Source of the DNA: CAVVEQ01 sp963806635
Lineage (GTDB): Bacteria > Chloroflexota > Anaerolineae > Anaerolineales > Anaerolineaceae
DNA: 64,000 nucleotides
Assembly: GCA_963806635.1 (NCBI GenBank)
Contig: CAWDZA010000023.1
Span: forward strand, 124,001 to 188,000
Reading direction: 5' to 3'
Shown: positions 46,573 to 56,695 of the stretch, one piece after another
Layout of the letters: each line of letters opens with the position of its first letter
Position numbering within the stretch: the first letter of the stretch is position 1
The notes under the pieces: model-generated
What the model was told of the DNA's origin: nothing
Seen by the model: only the letters and a program-made list of their open reading frames with translations
Databases searched by the model: none
Made by a program: the position numbers and the translations under genes

Positions 46573-47295
46573 TTATATCAAACCAACGTCCGAAAACTGC
46601 GGGAAACCCTGAAAGTAGGCAGCCCAACCCGTGAATAATAGTGTCGCCACAAGGAAGGAGACCAGGAAGAATGCCATGATGGGGCGCAGCTTCAATGCCT
46701 TCCGCTGCCAGATCAGGATCATCAGGGTGGTGATCGCCACGAAGGGGAATCCCAGGATCACAGTCTGCCCCTCCAGGAAGAAACAGAAACTGGTGAAACC
46801 ATAAAGGATCCCTGCCGGAACGACCAGCCACCAGTTGGTGGTTGCTTCCGCCGGCTTGCTCCACTGCCGGAAAATGATCAATCCCGCCAGGCCGATCACT
46901 CCGAGGTGCCACATGTAGTGGCTGAGGTGCTCATCAAAGAAATAGGCAAGCTGGTAAACATTGGTGTCAAGAATATTTAGCAGCCGGTTTTTAGCCATGC
47001 CTTCCACCAGATTGTTGATGGAGTTGGCAGAAAGGTGCATCCCCTGCCCCGCGATCCATAAACAGGCGAAGAGGAGGAAAACGATCTCCTCCGCCAATCG
47101 CGGCCGCTCGCTTGATCCGTACCGGAACATCAGCCAGTAGATTGGTATTAATATCAGCGGGGTGAAGATATCGAGGGCATCCTGCCAGCTCATGAACGGG
47201 TAAAGCGGAAAGGGAATGCGAAAGAAGATCAACAACAAGAAGAAAACAACAGAAAGCAATGCAAATATCAAAGTGAGCAGCGATAACCGTTTCAT
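46573..47295 (-). CDS. Integral membrane protein of unknown function, about 7 TM
   Basis: The 240-residue protein has some seven helices, beginning LLTLIFALLSVVFFLLLIFF. Charged loops contain several His and Glu residues facing the same side (WIAGQGMHLSANSIN, YFFDEHLSHYMWHLGV), which could bind a metal or act in a membrane enzyme. No family was recognised with confidence. AGGAGG occurs upstream of the ATG. It is divergent from the peptidase gene. Confidence 0.75.
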   Translation of the reverse strand: MKRLSLLTLIFALLSVVFFLLLIFFRIPFPLYPFMSWQDALDIFTPLILIPIYWLMFRYGSSERPRLAEEIVFLLFACLWIAGQGMHLSANSINNLVEGMAKNRLLNILDTNVYQLAYFFDEHLSHYMWHLGVIGLAGLIIFRQWSKPAEATTNWWLVVPAGILYGFTSFCFFLEGQTVILGFPFVAITTLMILIWQRKALKLRPIMAFFLVSFLVATLLFTGWAAYFQGFPQFSDVGLI

Positions 47296-47455
47296 TTCAT
47301 TCCTCCTTCGATAAATGAAAGGTCGCGTTTGATTAATGCCGGCTATATTGAATTAGCTGGTTCCTGATAACCCCCCAAGTGCAACGCAAATCGCTGAAAA
47401 TATAATAGCATACAATTATGATTGTTCATTCATTAAATTATTCACGGGAGAGAAT

Positions 47456-48662
47456 ATGCCCCACTTGCATCCCAATGTCATGTCCTATATCGAAAAACTG
47501 GTCGTTGAGATCGGACCGCGTCTGATCGGCTCCCCCGCCAACCAGGCGGCCGCGGATTACATCCGCGACACCTTTCTATCTGCCGGTCTGCAAGTGGAGG
47601 ATCAAGCCTTCCCCTGCACCGCCTGGGAGGTACGGTCTGCGATCTTTGAGTCTGATGACATTTCCCTCCCGGTGGAAGCCAACGTGTTTTCGCCCGCCTG
47701 CGATGTGCGCGGGGAGCTCCTGCCGCTGAGCACAATTACCGAGCTGGAAATGGCAGATATTGGGGGAAAGATCGTCCTCTTCTACGGTGAGCTCGCCAGC
47801 ACGCAGATCTCGCCCAAATCCTGGTTCCTGCGCGGACCCGATGACGAAAGGATCTTCGACCTTCTCGTTGCAGGCAAGCCAGCCGCTCTGGTCGCGCCGC
47901 CCTGCAATTCCAGCGATTACGAGCAGGTCACCGAGGATTGGGATCTGCCCATCCCGGCTGCCACGCTGCCGCGCGAGGTCGTGCTCGATCTTCTACGAAA
48001 ACCCCCACGCTCCGTTCATCTGAAATTGGATTGCGGAAACTCTCCCTCCACTGCCCGAAACATTGTTGCCCGCAAGCCTTCCCCCTCCCCGGTCAAGGTG
48101 GTGCTCTGCGCCCACTTCGACACCTTCCACAACACCCCTGGCGCGCTTGATAACGGCGCCAGCGCTGGCGCTCTACTTGCCCTGGCGGAAGATCTGCTTC
48201 GAGAATGGATCTTCCCTTTGGCCTGGAATTCATCGCCTTCAACGGCGAGGAAGCCCTGCCGATGGGTGATGACGAATACCTGCGCCGCGGCGAGGCGGAT
48301 CTCGCCAATATCCTGCTGGTCATCAACATGGACGACATGGGTGCCTGGGCTGGTTCGAACAGCCTGGCCGTTTATTCCGCCAGCAACGCCCTCTTCGATT
48401 TCGTTGATGAGTATCCAGCGCAATTACCCCGGGCGTGGTGCGTGTGGAACCCTGGCCGGAGAGCAACCATTCCACCTTTTCCATGCGCGGGGTGCCCAGC
48501 CTGGCTTTCAGCGCGGTGGGTATCCGCCACCTGGCGCACACCCCCGCGGATTCCATCGAGCAGGTCAGCCCCGCGAAGGTGAGCGAGGTGATCGCGATGA
48601 TCCAAGAGATCATCCGCGGGCTGGCAGGAAAAACACCCAACTGGACCCGCGGGGAGAGATGA
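47456..48662 (+). CDS. M28-family zinc aminopeptidase, frameshifted
   Basis: An exopeptidase with two zinc ions. The N-terminal part (YIEKLVVEIGPRLIGSPANQAAADYI) starts the fold; metal ligands appear as LCAHFDTFHNTPGALDNGAS, FIAFNGEEALPMGDDEYL and VINMDDMGAW. A PA-like insertion (residues about 75-170) lies before the catalytic half. Frame breaks near 48192 and near 48425 separate the pieces; the last begins VRVEPWPESNHSTFSMRGVPS and ends at 48662. Joined length is about 400 residues. There is no signal peptide. Its stop overlaps the start of the DHFR-like gene. Confidence 0.82.
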
Positions 48663-49205
48663 ATTCGGTGACCATATTTATTTATATCGCCGTCAGCCTG
48701 GATAACTATATCGCCACGTCCGGATGGCTCGCTGGATTGGCTGAACGAGATCCCCAACCCGGCGCAGAGTGATTACGGCTTCGCTGAGTTCATGCGCGGC
48801 GATCGACGCGGTGGTGATGGGACGCAAGACGTTCGAAACCGTCCTCGCCTTCGATGCCTGGCCTTATCAGCTGCCCGTGTTCGTCCTCAGCCGCACGCTT
48901 GCCGCCCTGCCAGAAAAAGCTGACCGGAAAGGCAGAGCTGATCAGTCGGCGAGCCCGCCGAAGTGGTGCGGATTTTAGGCGCGAGAGGATTTCACAACCT
49001 CTACGTGGATGGCGGACGTACCATCCAGGGTTTCCTTGAAGCGGATCTCATCGACGAGATGATCATCACCCGGGTTCCCATCCTGCTTGGGGGCGGCGTC
49101 CCGCTCTTTGGCAGCCTGCCGTGGGAAATGAAATTTCGCCTGGTAAGCACCGAACGGTTGAACGATGCCCTGGTCAAGAGTATTTACCGCCGCCTGCGCC
49201 AGTAA
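48659..49205 (+). CDS. RibD-C/dihydrofolate reductase-like protein, frameshifted
   Basis: The start MNSVTIFIYIAVSLDNYIA matches the first strand of the family. A shift near 48718 brings PDGSLDWLNEIPNPAQSDYG; another near 48795 brings AIDAVVMGRKTFETVLAF, the NADPH-binding region; a third near 48930 brings EVVRILGARGFHNLYVDGG and IQGFLEADLIDEMIITRVP. These blocks are characteristic of YyaP/RibD C-terminal reductases of about 180 residues, matching the span. The substrate is unknown; many are not true folate enzymes. Three or so shifts in 550 bp may reflect assembly errors. Confidence 0.72.
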
Positions 49206-49266
49206 TCGCCAGCCTACTTCCGAATCTTCATTCATCGAATCAACAACCCCCTAATTGACTATTTCT

Positions 49267-49293
49267 TATATATGTCATAATTTGACATATATA
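49267..49293. promoter_or_regulatory. Perfect 11-bp inverted repeat, operator candidate for the YafY-type regulator
   Basis: TATATATGTCA and TGACATATATA are exact complements about a 5-bp centre, 36 bp upstream of the regulator start. A TTGACA hexamer lies inside the right half. The AT-rich palindrome is most simply an autoregulatory binding site. Confidence 0.65.
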
Positions 49294-49328
49294 CATGCTA
49301 TTCTCGTGTCGCCTGAAGGGATGAGGAA

Positions 49329-50292
49329 ATGACCAACACCGCCACCCGTCTGATCAGCCTGATCCTGCTGCTCCAAAGCAAGCCCAACCGCAAAGCTGCC
49401 GAACTGGCCGCAGAGCTGGGCGTCTCCGTGCGCACGGTGCATCGTTACTTTGAAATGCTGGACGAGCTGGGCATCCCGCTCTACTCGGAACGCGGTCCAA
49501 ATGGCGGATTCTCGTTGGTGCGCGGTTATAAAATGCCGCCTTTGATTCTCAGCCCGGATGAAGCCGTGGCGGTGGGGCTGGGAGCGACGCTGGTGGAGGA
49601 AATGTGGGGCACCCTTTACCAGGATGCCGCCCGCGGGGCGCTGGCAAAGTTGGAGAACCTGCTGCCCGAAGATCAGCGATCGGAGATCGCCTGGGCGCGC
49701 AGGTCGCTTGTTACCGCCGGGTTGCGCCGCGCTGAGCTGGGCTCCATTCAGGATACGCTCGGAACGCTGCGGCAGGCGCTGCGTCGAGACCCGCAGGGTC
49801 TCCCTGACCTACGAAGCACTCAGCCGCACCGAGCCCACCTGCCGGGAGTTCGATCTCTACGCGCTGGCCTTCCGCTGGGGGCACTGGTACGCAACCGGGT
49901 ACTGCCATCTGCGCCATGCGCTCAGGGTGCTGCGTGTGGACCGCATCCGCGAGGTGACAATGCTGGCTGAGGTATACGATATCCCCGCCGGGTTTGACCC
50001 GCGCGCCTTCCTGGATGCGGAGGCGCAGCCTGCGCCGGCGGTGCTTGCCAGGCTGCGCTTTGCCCCGCAGGCAGCCGGCTTCGTGCGGGATTCTTCGATC
50101 GGTTGGACGGAGATCGAGTCCCAGGCAGATGGCTCCCTGCTGGCTACCCTGCCCGCCGCGGACCTGCAATTTGCCGCCAGTATGGCGATCAGCTTCGGTC
50201 CGCTGGTCACCGTGCTTGCGCCCCCCGAGTTGATCGACATGGTTCAGGACTGGGCGCGCGAGATCATTGGTCTGTACACTGAAATGAAATGA
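49329..50292 (+). CDS. YafY-type transcriptional regulator (HTH plus WYL domain), frameshifted
   Basis: The N-terminal winged helix reads RKAAELAAELGVSVRTVHRYF with YSERGPNGGFSLVRGYKMPPL after it, standard for YafY/DeoR-like WYL regulators. A frame break near 49790 (in CGAGACCCGCAGGG) is followed by VSLTYEALSRTEPTCREFD and the WYL core FRWGHWYATGYCHLRHALRVLRVDRI, where WYATG replaces W-Y-L. The C-terminal WCX domain ends DWAREIIGLYTEMK. Joined length is about 320 residues. WYL domains sense nucleotides or other ligands. It is co-transcribed with the GyrI-like gene 16 bp downstream. Confidence 0.87.
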
Positions 50293-50308
50293 AAGAGAGG
50301 ATAGCAAA

Positions 50309-50941
50309 ATGATCACTAAATTGGATCTGAAAAAGGATTTGAAATATCTCTACAACCCTTCCGCGAAATCTGTGGAGGAGGTGGAGGTACCGGAGTTCAA
50401 CTTCGCCATGGTGGAGGGTGTTGTTCCAGCCGGGGTCAAAGTTGCGGAAGCGGTGGAGTTCGTTGAGGCCTTGACCGCGCTCTACGGAATCTCCTACACC
50501 CTCAAGTTCGCTGCTAAACAGCGCAAATCGGAACCAGTGGATTACCCCGTTATGGCGCTTGAGGGTCTCTGGTGGGTGGAGGGCGACATGTTCGAGTTCG
50601 GGAAGCTCCAGGAACAACACTTTAACGTCATGATCCTCCAGCCGGCGGTAGTCACCGCGGATATGTTTGCCGAAGCACTGGAGCAGCTTAAGAAGAAAAA
50701 GCCATCGCCTGGATTGGAGAAGCTTCGTTTTGAATCCTTCCGGGAAGGCAGGTGCGTGCAGATTTTGCACCTTGGGCCTTATGCCGCGGAGCAGGCCACC
50801 ATTGAACGCATGAAGATATATATGAATGAGCACAACCTGGTGCGCAACGGGCATCACCACGAGATCTACCTGGGTGACCCGCGCCGGGCGGCACCAGAAA
50901 AGCTGCGCACCATCCTGCGCCAGGGGGTGAAAGAAAGGTAA
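50309..50941 (+). CDS. GyrI-like small-molecule-binding protein
   Basis: The 210-residue cytosolic protein belongs to the GyrI/SbmC-like superfamily, with the strand pattern FNFAMVEGVVPAGV, VMALEGLWWVEGD, FNVMILQPAVVT and GRCVQILHLGPYAAEQATIERM. The last block, LHLGPYxxE, is the ligand-pocket signature. Stand-alone members bind hydrophobic drugs or toxins; some hydrolyse cyclopropane esters. Pairing with a WYL regulator of the YafY type is common. GAGAGGATAG precedes the ATG. Confidence 0.88.
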   Translation: MITKLDLKKDLKYLYNPSAKSVEEVEVPEFNFAMVEGVVPAGVKVAEAVEFVEALTALYGISYTLKFAAKQRKSEPVDYPVMALEGLWWVEGDMFEFGKLQEQHFNVMILQPAVVTADMFAEALEQLKKKKPSPGLEKLRFESFREGRCVQILHLGPYAAEQATIERMKIYMNEHNLVRNGHHHEIYLGDPRRAAPEKLRTILRQGVKER

Positions 50942-51069
50942 CCGCTTTTGTAATCCTTAATCCGCTGTCCGGTCAAGAATTGAAGATGGAGATCGAATTT
51001 TTCGCCGCCAAATCATTGCGACAACAAATGATTCGCGGATTTATAGCGAAGCTAAAGCCCGGGCTCCAC

Positions 51070-51720
51070 CTACGAAATCTCGATCTTTTTAATCCCCTTG
51101 ATCGCCGACAGCTTGCCAACCAATTCATCAGCCTGGTCCTCGTCCTTACTGCGCACGTCAAATGTGATTTGCACCTGGTCTTCGATCATATCCCGGGAGA
51201 TCTGCGTGGAGGCAATGGACCTTGGCGGCTCGGAGAGGATTTTCTTTAAATCCCGAAGCAATCCTTTTCGGTTAGCTGCTGACACGGTCACGGTATAAGT
51301 CACCGCCTGATGGATGAACCGGTCTTCGAATTTTTCCACCCAGTAGAGCACAAAAAGCAGCAGCAGGGTCGTTCCGGCTGCCACGATGAACATTCCCATG
51401 CCGCAGGTCATGCCGATAATTCCCATCGTCCACAGCGAGGTGGCTGTCGTCAATCCTTTCACCCCAGTGCCATAGCGGAAGATCGCCCCCGCGCCAAGAA
51501 AACCAATCCCGGTCACCACCTGGGCTGCGATCCGGGCCGGGTCGTTGTTGGGATATGCAAGATTGATTGAAATGATCATCGCCAGTGCCGAGCCAATGCA
51601 CAGGATGATATGCGTCCGCAAGCCAGCCGGTTGGCCAATTCGCTCGCGCTCCCAACCGATCAACGCCCCCAATCCCATGGCCACTAGAATGCGAATGATG
51701 ATCTGCGTTTCGGTGATCAT
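51070..51720 (-). CDS. MgtC/SapB-family membrane protein with ACT-like tail
   Basis: The 216-residue protein has the MgtC N-terminal membrane domain with GALIGWERERIGQPAGLRTH and GIGFLGAGAIFRYG as signature blocks, five helices in all, and a soluble C-terminal ACT-like domain from about residue 140 (YTVTVSAANRKGLLRDLKKIL). MgtC proteins help survival at low magnesium and affect membrane ATPase activity; in free-living bacteria the role is less clear. AGGGAGG stands just before the ATG. Single-gene unit. Confidence 0.9.
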   Translation of the reverse strand: MITETQIIIRILVAMGLGALIGWERERIGQPAGLRTHIILCIGSALAMIISINLAYPNNDPARIAAQVVTGIGFLGAGAIFRYGTGVKGLTTATSLWTMGIIGMTCGMGMFIVAAGTTLLLLFVLYWVEKFEDRFIHQAVTYTVTVSAANRKGLLRDLKKILSEPPRSIASTQISRDMIEDQVQITFDVRSKDEDQADELVGKLSAIKGIKKIEIS

Positions 51721-51790
51721 TTATCCCTCCCTAAGTTCGTTGAATGGATTATGTCTGAACGATAATTCAGGTCTTTTATTCAAAACGTTA

Positions 51791-52606
51791 TTACCAACTC
51801 CGGTCGAAGGTGGTTTTAGAGAGGCCAGCTTTTTCGATCATCGGCTCCAGTAGACCACGTTCCTCCCAATTAACCACGTGGTCCACCCAGCCCTGGAAAT
51901 CCAGCGAGGCACGCGAGGGGGTGAAGGTCCGGTCCGCCAATTTCAGCAGGGGCAGGTCGTTGCCGCCATCCCCTGCCGCGAATATGGTTACCCCTTCCAG
52001 CCCAAGCGCCGGAAGAAGCTCGCCCACGCCTTTACCCTTGTTCACTCCCTGCGGTGTCATTTCAAAGAAAACCGGGGTGCTGTAGACGCGCTCCACCGGG
52101 AATGCGGCAGAGGCTTCCTCCACTTCCCCCAGCTCTTCCGGTCGGCTGGAATAAAACAGGACCTTGCTAAACTGCTGTCCGCGACCCCAATCCGCAAGCG
52201 GAAGACCGCCGAAATCCCACAGCTCCTCTGGGTCGGCAGCCTCTGTGTGGAGAGTATGAATGCTGTTCTTCGACATGAGCAGGGCAGGGATGTGCGGGAA
52301 GCGCCGGGTGAAGGCGACCAGCTCGCGGAGAAGGTTATTTTCGAATGGGAAGAAGGATTGCTCCAATTCCCCGGGCAGGTAATTCATCGAGCCGTTCTGG
52401 GTGATCATCGGTAGCGGGATGGATACATCTGCCCACAGGTCGTTTTCCGCAAAGCTGGTTTTTACGCTCGTAAGCGTGCGCCCCGTGGCTGGGATGAGCA
52501 CCAGGTCGCTTCGCGAAAGAAGAACCTCCCGGTCGCGCGGGTGCATCCGCCGCTCCTCATTCAAGAGTGTTCCATCAAGGTCAAAAATAAAAACTGGAGC
52601 CGTCAT
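51791..52606 (-). CDS. Cof-type HAD hydrolase (sugar-phosphatase-like)
   Basis: The 271-residue protein shows motif I FIFDLDGTLLNE (Asp9, Asp11), motif II IPATGRTLTSV, motif III Lys in KGKGVGELLPAL and motif IV AAGDGGNDLPLL, with a C2 cap in between. This is the Cof/YbiV group of cytosolic phosphatases acting on sugar phosphates, nucleotides or flavin precursors. The substrate cannot be told from sequence. It is 39 bp downstream of the signalling-protein gene and shares its direction. Confidence 0.9.
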   Translation of the reverse strand: MTAPVFIFDLDGTLLNEERRMHPRDREVLLSRSDLVLIPATGRTLTSVKTSFAENDLWADVSIPLPMITQNGSMNYLPGELEQSFFPFENNLLRELVAFTRRFPHIPALLMSKNSIHTLHTEAADPEELWDFGGLPLADWGRGQQFSKVLFYSSRPEELGEVEEASAAFPVERVYSTPVFFEMTPQGVNKGKGVGELLPALGLEGVTIFAAGDGGNDLPLLKLADRTFTPSRASLDFQGWVDHVVNWEERGLLEPMIEKAGLSKTTFDRSW

Positions 52607-52645
52607 AACCGCTCCAGTTTATCATATGGTTCCGGGTAGGGAGTA

Positions 52646-55600
52646 TTATTCCTGATCTCGATTGTCTACAATGGAGTTGAAGAAGGCATCCACCACATTT
52701 GGATCGAACAGCTTGCCGGATTGTTCGCGGATATACCGCAGCGCGGCATCCAGGGTCCAGGCTGGCCGGTAGGGGCGGTCGGAGGTGAGCGCGTCGAAAA
52801 CATCCACAACAGCGAAGATGCGCGCTGCCAGGGGAATCTCTTCGCCCTTAAGCCGGCGCGGATAGCCTTCCCCATTCCAGCGCTCGTGGTGGCTATAGGG
52901 GATATCCAATGCGGATTCAAGATAATAAATCGGCTTAAGAAGTTCGTTGGCATAGAGCGGATGCTGGCGCATCACCACCCACTCATCCTCCGACAGGGTC
53001 GAAGGTTTCAGTAATATGCTATCCGGGATGCCCATTTTGCCGATATCGTGCAGCAGCGCGCCGCGGCGGACGTGTTGGAGCTGGTCGCCCTTCATCCCCA
53101 AAGACCTGGCAAGCTGCAGGGTGAGATCCACAACCCGCAGCGAATGTCCGGCGGTTTCACGTTCACGCATCTCAAGCGCGCGGGACCAGCCTTCCAGGGT
53201 GGCATTGTAGGCTTCCGCCAGTTCCCGGTTTGCCTGCTCAAGCGCTTCGTGTGCTTTCCGGCGCTCGGTGATATCGATCATATTCCCCCAAACCAGGATC
53301 AGTTTTCCGTTTTCTACCTCACCGAAGAGGCTGGTCTGATACCAGTGTGGAATGCCCTTCGGGTCGATATCGTGGATTTCGAAATTTGAGAGCCTGCAGT
53401 CTAGTTTGAAAAACCAGCTCAACATGTTCTTGTAACTTTCGATGTCGCTGGCCAGTTTCTTTATGCTTCTCCCAATGATCGACTCTCGGTCGAGCACACC
53501 CATCAAGGCAAAAGTATCATTACACTCTATGCAAACAGCATCCAGGCTCTCCTCCACTTTGTCCGTGAGGGGTAAGTCGAGATCTATGGGCTTCACAGGT
53601 TTAAAGCAGAACACCCCGTCATTGACATGCTCAATATAGTACCTGTACCGTACTTCGCTCGAGCGAAGTGCCTCCTCGGTTCTTTTCAAATCGGTGATAT
53701 CAAGCAGGAATCCACGCAACCCCACCGCCCGTCCCTCCTCCAAGATAGCGCGCACATTTACGATCGCAAGGAAGGTCGAGCCATCTTTGCGCCGAAGATT
53801 GTATTCCGGAGAACCGATGCTTTTTCCGCGCAGCACCTGGGCGAAGTGGTTCTTTGCCTTTTCCACAAGGGTGGGTTCGATCAGGTCCAGGGCGTTCAAC
53901 CCATCTTTAATTTCCTTGGCTTTGTAGCCGAAAGACTGAAGCAAGTATTGGTTCGCGAAGGTGATGTTCCCCTTGCGGTCCAGCTCGAATTCGCTAAGCG
54001 GCATGGAATTGACCAGCTCGCGGAATTTTTTCTCGCTCTCGCGCAAGGCCTGATCCGCCTGCTTTCGTTCAGTGATATCCGTGGCGACAGCAATGACGAC
54101 TACCTGGCCAAAAAACAAGCCCTTATACAGGCGGACTTCTTTGGGGAAGATCTCTCCATTTTTGCGGCGTCCCCAGAATTCAAACTTCTGCGGTTTACCA
54201 CGGAAAGCGCGCTGGACGGTCTTGCCTACCGCCTCCAAATCGTTTCTTCCCGGGGCGGCCACAAAAAGCGGATTCTGACCGATCAGCTCATCGCGGTTGT
54301 AGCCGTACATCTTTTCCGCGCCCTGGTTCACATCCAGAAAAGTGCCTTCTTTGCTCTGAATGTAGATCGCCTCAGCGACTGAGTCAAAAATCCCGCGGTA
54401 AGAGGTTTCTGAATCGCGGATGACTTCCTCTGCCAGTTTGCGGGTTTCAACTTCGTGCTGCAGCACCAGATGCGTCTGGGCGTTGTGCAGCAACGCTGCA
54501 GCATACCCGGCATACGTTTCCGCCAGGGTCAGTTCCTCTTCTGTGTAATCCTCATTATCGCGGATGAATGACATCACCCCCAGCACCTCATCCTCAAAAA
54601 TGAGCGGCGTAGCGATCAGCCGCTGCGCTCCAAAATCCGGTGTGCCGGGAATGGTGGTCTTGTGCGAGTCGCCGGTGATATCGTTGTACAGAATGCAGCA
54701 TTTCATTTCCACGGCACGCCCCGCCAGGCTGTGGTTGACCTTCAAAGGTGTGGCCATAAAGTATTGGGAGAATGCCGGGTTGCTGGAAACCACCGGGGTG
54801 AGGGTTTCGCCGTCTTCCTCCAAAAGGTAAACGTTGCAGAGCGCGGAGTTCATCACCTGGTCGGCGCCGCTGGTGATCCTCTCCAGCACCTCGCTTACAT
54901 TCTGGCTGGCAGTCAGGGCCTGCACGGCCTCCAGCAGATGCTCCTGATTGCGGCTTTTCTGCGCCAGGGCTTCCTCCGCCTTTTTACGTTCCGAAATATC
55001 CACGATCAACCCGCGCACTCCGATCGGACGCTTGCCCATCATGATCGGTGTGGCGTGCACCGTCACCGGGAAGGTGGACCCATCTTTGCGAACCAGGGTG
55101 TAATCCACCGGCGGAACAACTTTGAGCGATAACAATCCCTGAACTGTTTCAAGTAATTTCGGGCGATCGTCCGGGGTCACCATATCCACGGCAAAAATCC
55201 CTTTGCGGTAATCCTCCTCCGTATACCCCGAGCTGGTGAAGGCGTAACGGTTGACGAAAGTGACCCGCCCAGTGGTGTCAATTTCGAAGATGATGGAGGG
55301 CAGGAAGTTGGTCAGGTCGCTATACTTTTTCTCGCTCTCACGCAGTGCTTCCTCGGATTTTCGGCGTTCGGAGGCTTCGAGCGAAAGGGTGATGATATCG
55401 GCCAGGGAGGTGGCAAAATCCTGATCCTCCAGCGTCCACTTACGAGGCTCGGTGGTCTGCTCAAGACAAAAGATGCCCACCAGCTTTCCGCGCACGTTGA
55501 TGGCAACATCCAGATTTGATTTTATTTTGTTTGGCAAAAAGTAGGTCTTGGTGAATTCCCAGGTTCTCTCATCACCGCAGGAATCCTCTGCGCTGATCAG

Positions 55601-56535
55601 CCTGGTTTCCTCCAGGGTTTGCATATACTTGGGGAAGTTCTCGGTCAGAAAACTTTGTGCGTACTCATGCCGCTTGGAGTTGTGGATAAACAGGTCTTTG
55701 CACTTCATTTCCGAAAGAGCAGAGTTGAAAAGCCACAGGCTGGCGCGGTCTGCTTGAAGCGTAAAGGCGCCCGCTTCTGTTACGGCGCGCGTCACCTTAT
55801 CCAACTCGGAAACATCCAGCTTGTTCAACTCCAGCAAAACATTCTGATTGCGGATGATCATCTCCGCCTTGCTGCTGAGCTCACGCTCGGCGGCTTCGCG
55901 CTCCGCAATTTCCCGCCTCAGGTCCCGATGCGTCTGCGTGGTATGAAGCACAGATGATGCAAACGCGGCGAAAGCTTCTGCAATCTCGCGGTCATCTTCT
56001 GTGAATAACTCCCCCATCCGGGATAAACACATGGCACCTAAAACCTGGTCCTCAAAGATGAGCGGTGCAGAGATCAACCGCTCGTCAAGATCCTGGGGAG
56101 TGCCAGGGATTTGGAAAGCACTTGTTTCTCCCAGGGGGTGATTGAAGAGCAGCGCTTTTTTCTCCCGGATCGCCCTTCCCGTCAGGCTGGAATTCAGGTT
56201 GAGCGGGGTGGAAAGGATCTGATCGGTGTAGTCGGTCTCTACTGAGATTTCAGGGACGAGGGTGCGTGCGTCTTCGGAAAGAAGATAGATATCGCAGTTC
56301 ACCGCGCCAGTCACCTGCATGGCGCCGGTGGCAATGCGCCTGAGCACCTCGTGCACATCCAGGCTGGAGGTAATGGAACGCGCTGCCCGCAGGATCTGCT
56401 CGAGCCGCTTCGCCTTTTCCGCATAGGATAACTCGATGCCGGCAGGATCGGTCGCATTGACCGATCGCGGTTTTTGTTGGTTTGTTTTTTCGCTTCCCCC
56501 CTCTTCTCCTTGCCGTTTTGGGAAGCAGCGCTCAT
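52646..56535 (-). CDS. Multi-sensor HD-GYP phosphodiesterase (GAF/PAS array)
   Basis: A cytosolic signalling protein expected to degrade cyclic di-GMP. Reading from the ATG at 56535 (GAGGT four nt upstream) there is a Lys/Asn-rich start, a frame break in a G6 run near 56505, then roughly: GAF, GAF, PAS (LPSIIFEIDTTGRVTFVN), GAF (ASQNVSEVLERITSGADQVM), PAS (FDSVAEAIYIQSKEG), PAS (MPLSEFELDRKGNITFAN), a divergent PAS (HVNDGVFCFKPVKP) and HD-GYP. The HD-GYP domain shows ALLHDIGKMGIPDSIL, MRQHPLYANELL, YSHHERWNGEGYP and VVDVFDALTSDRPY, so the metal site is complete. About 1295 residues in all. No membrane segment is seen. Confidence 0.9.
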
Positions 56536-56695
56536 TTCTACCTCAATCATTTACCTGAACCATTAATTGGTTCCGGTCTATACATCCTACCAAGTATTTA
56601 TTTCATGTCAAGAGAATTTAAAACATTAACCTTACAAAATTGCAAAGCGGGTCATTATACTATTTCCGGCTCTTTTTGGAAAAACATCCTGTAAA

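Noticed and set aside
50985..51040. AATCATT/AATGATT inverted repeat past the GyrI-like gene
   Set aside because: The 7-bp AT-rich stem lacks a T-run and is near chance level.
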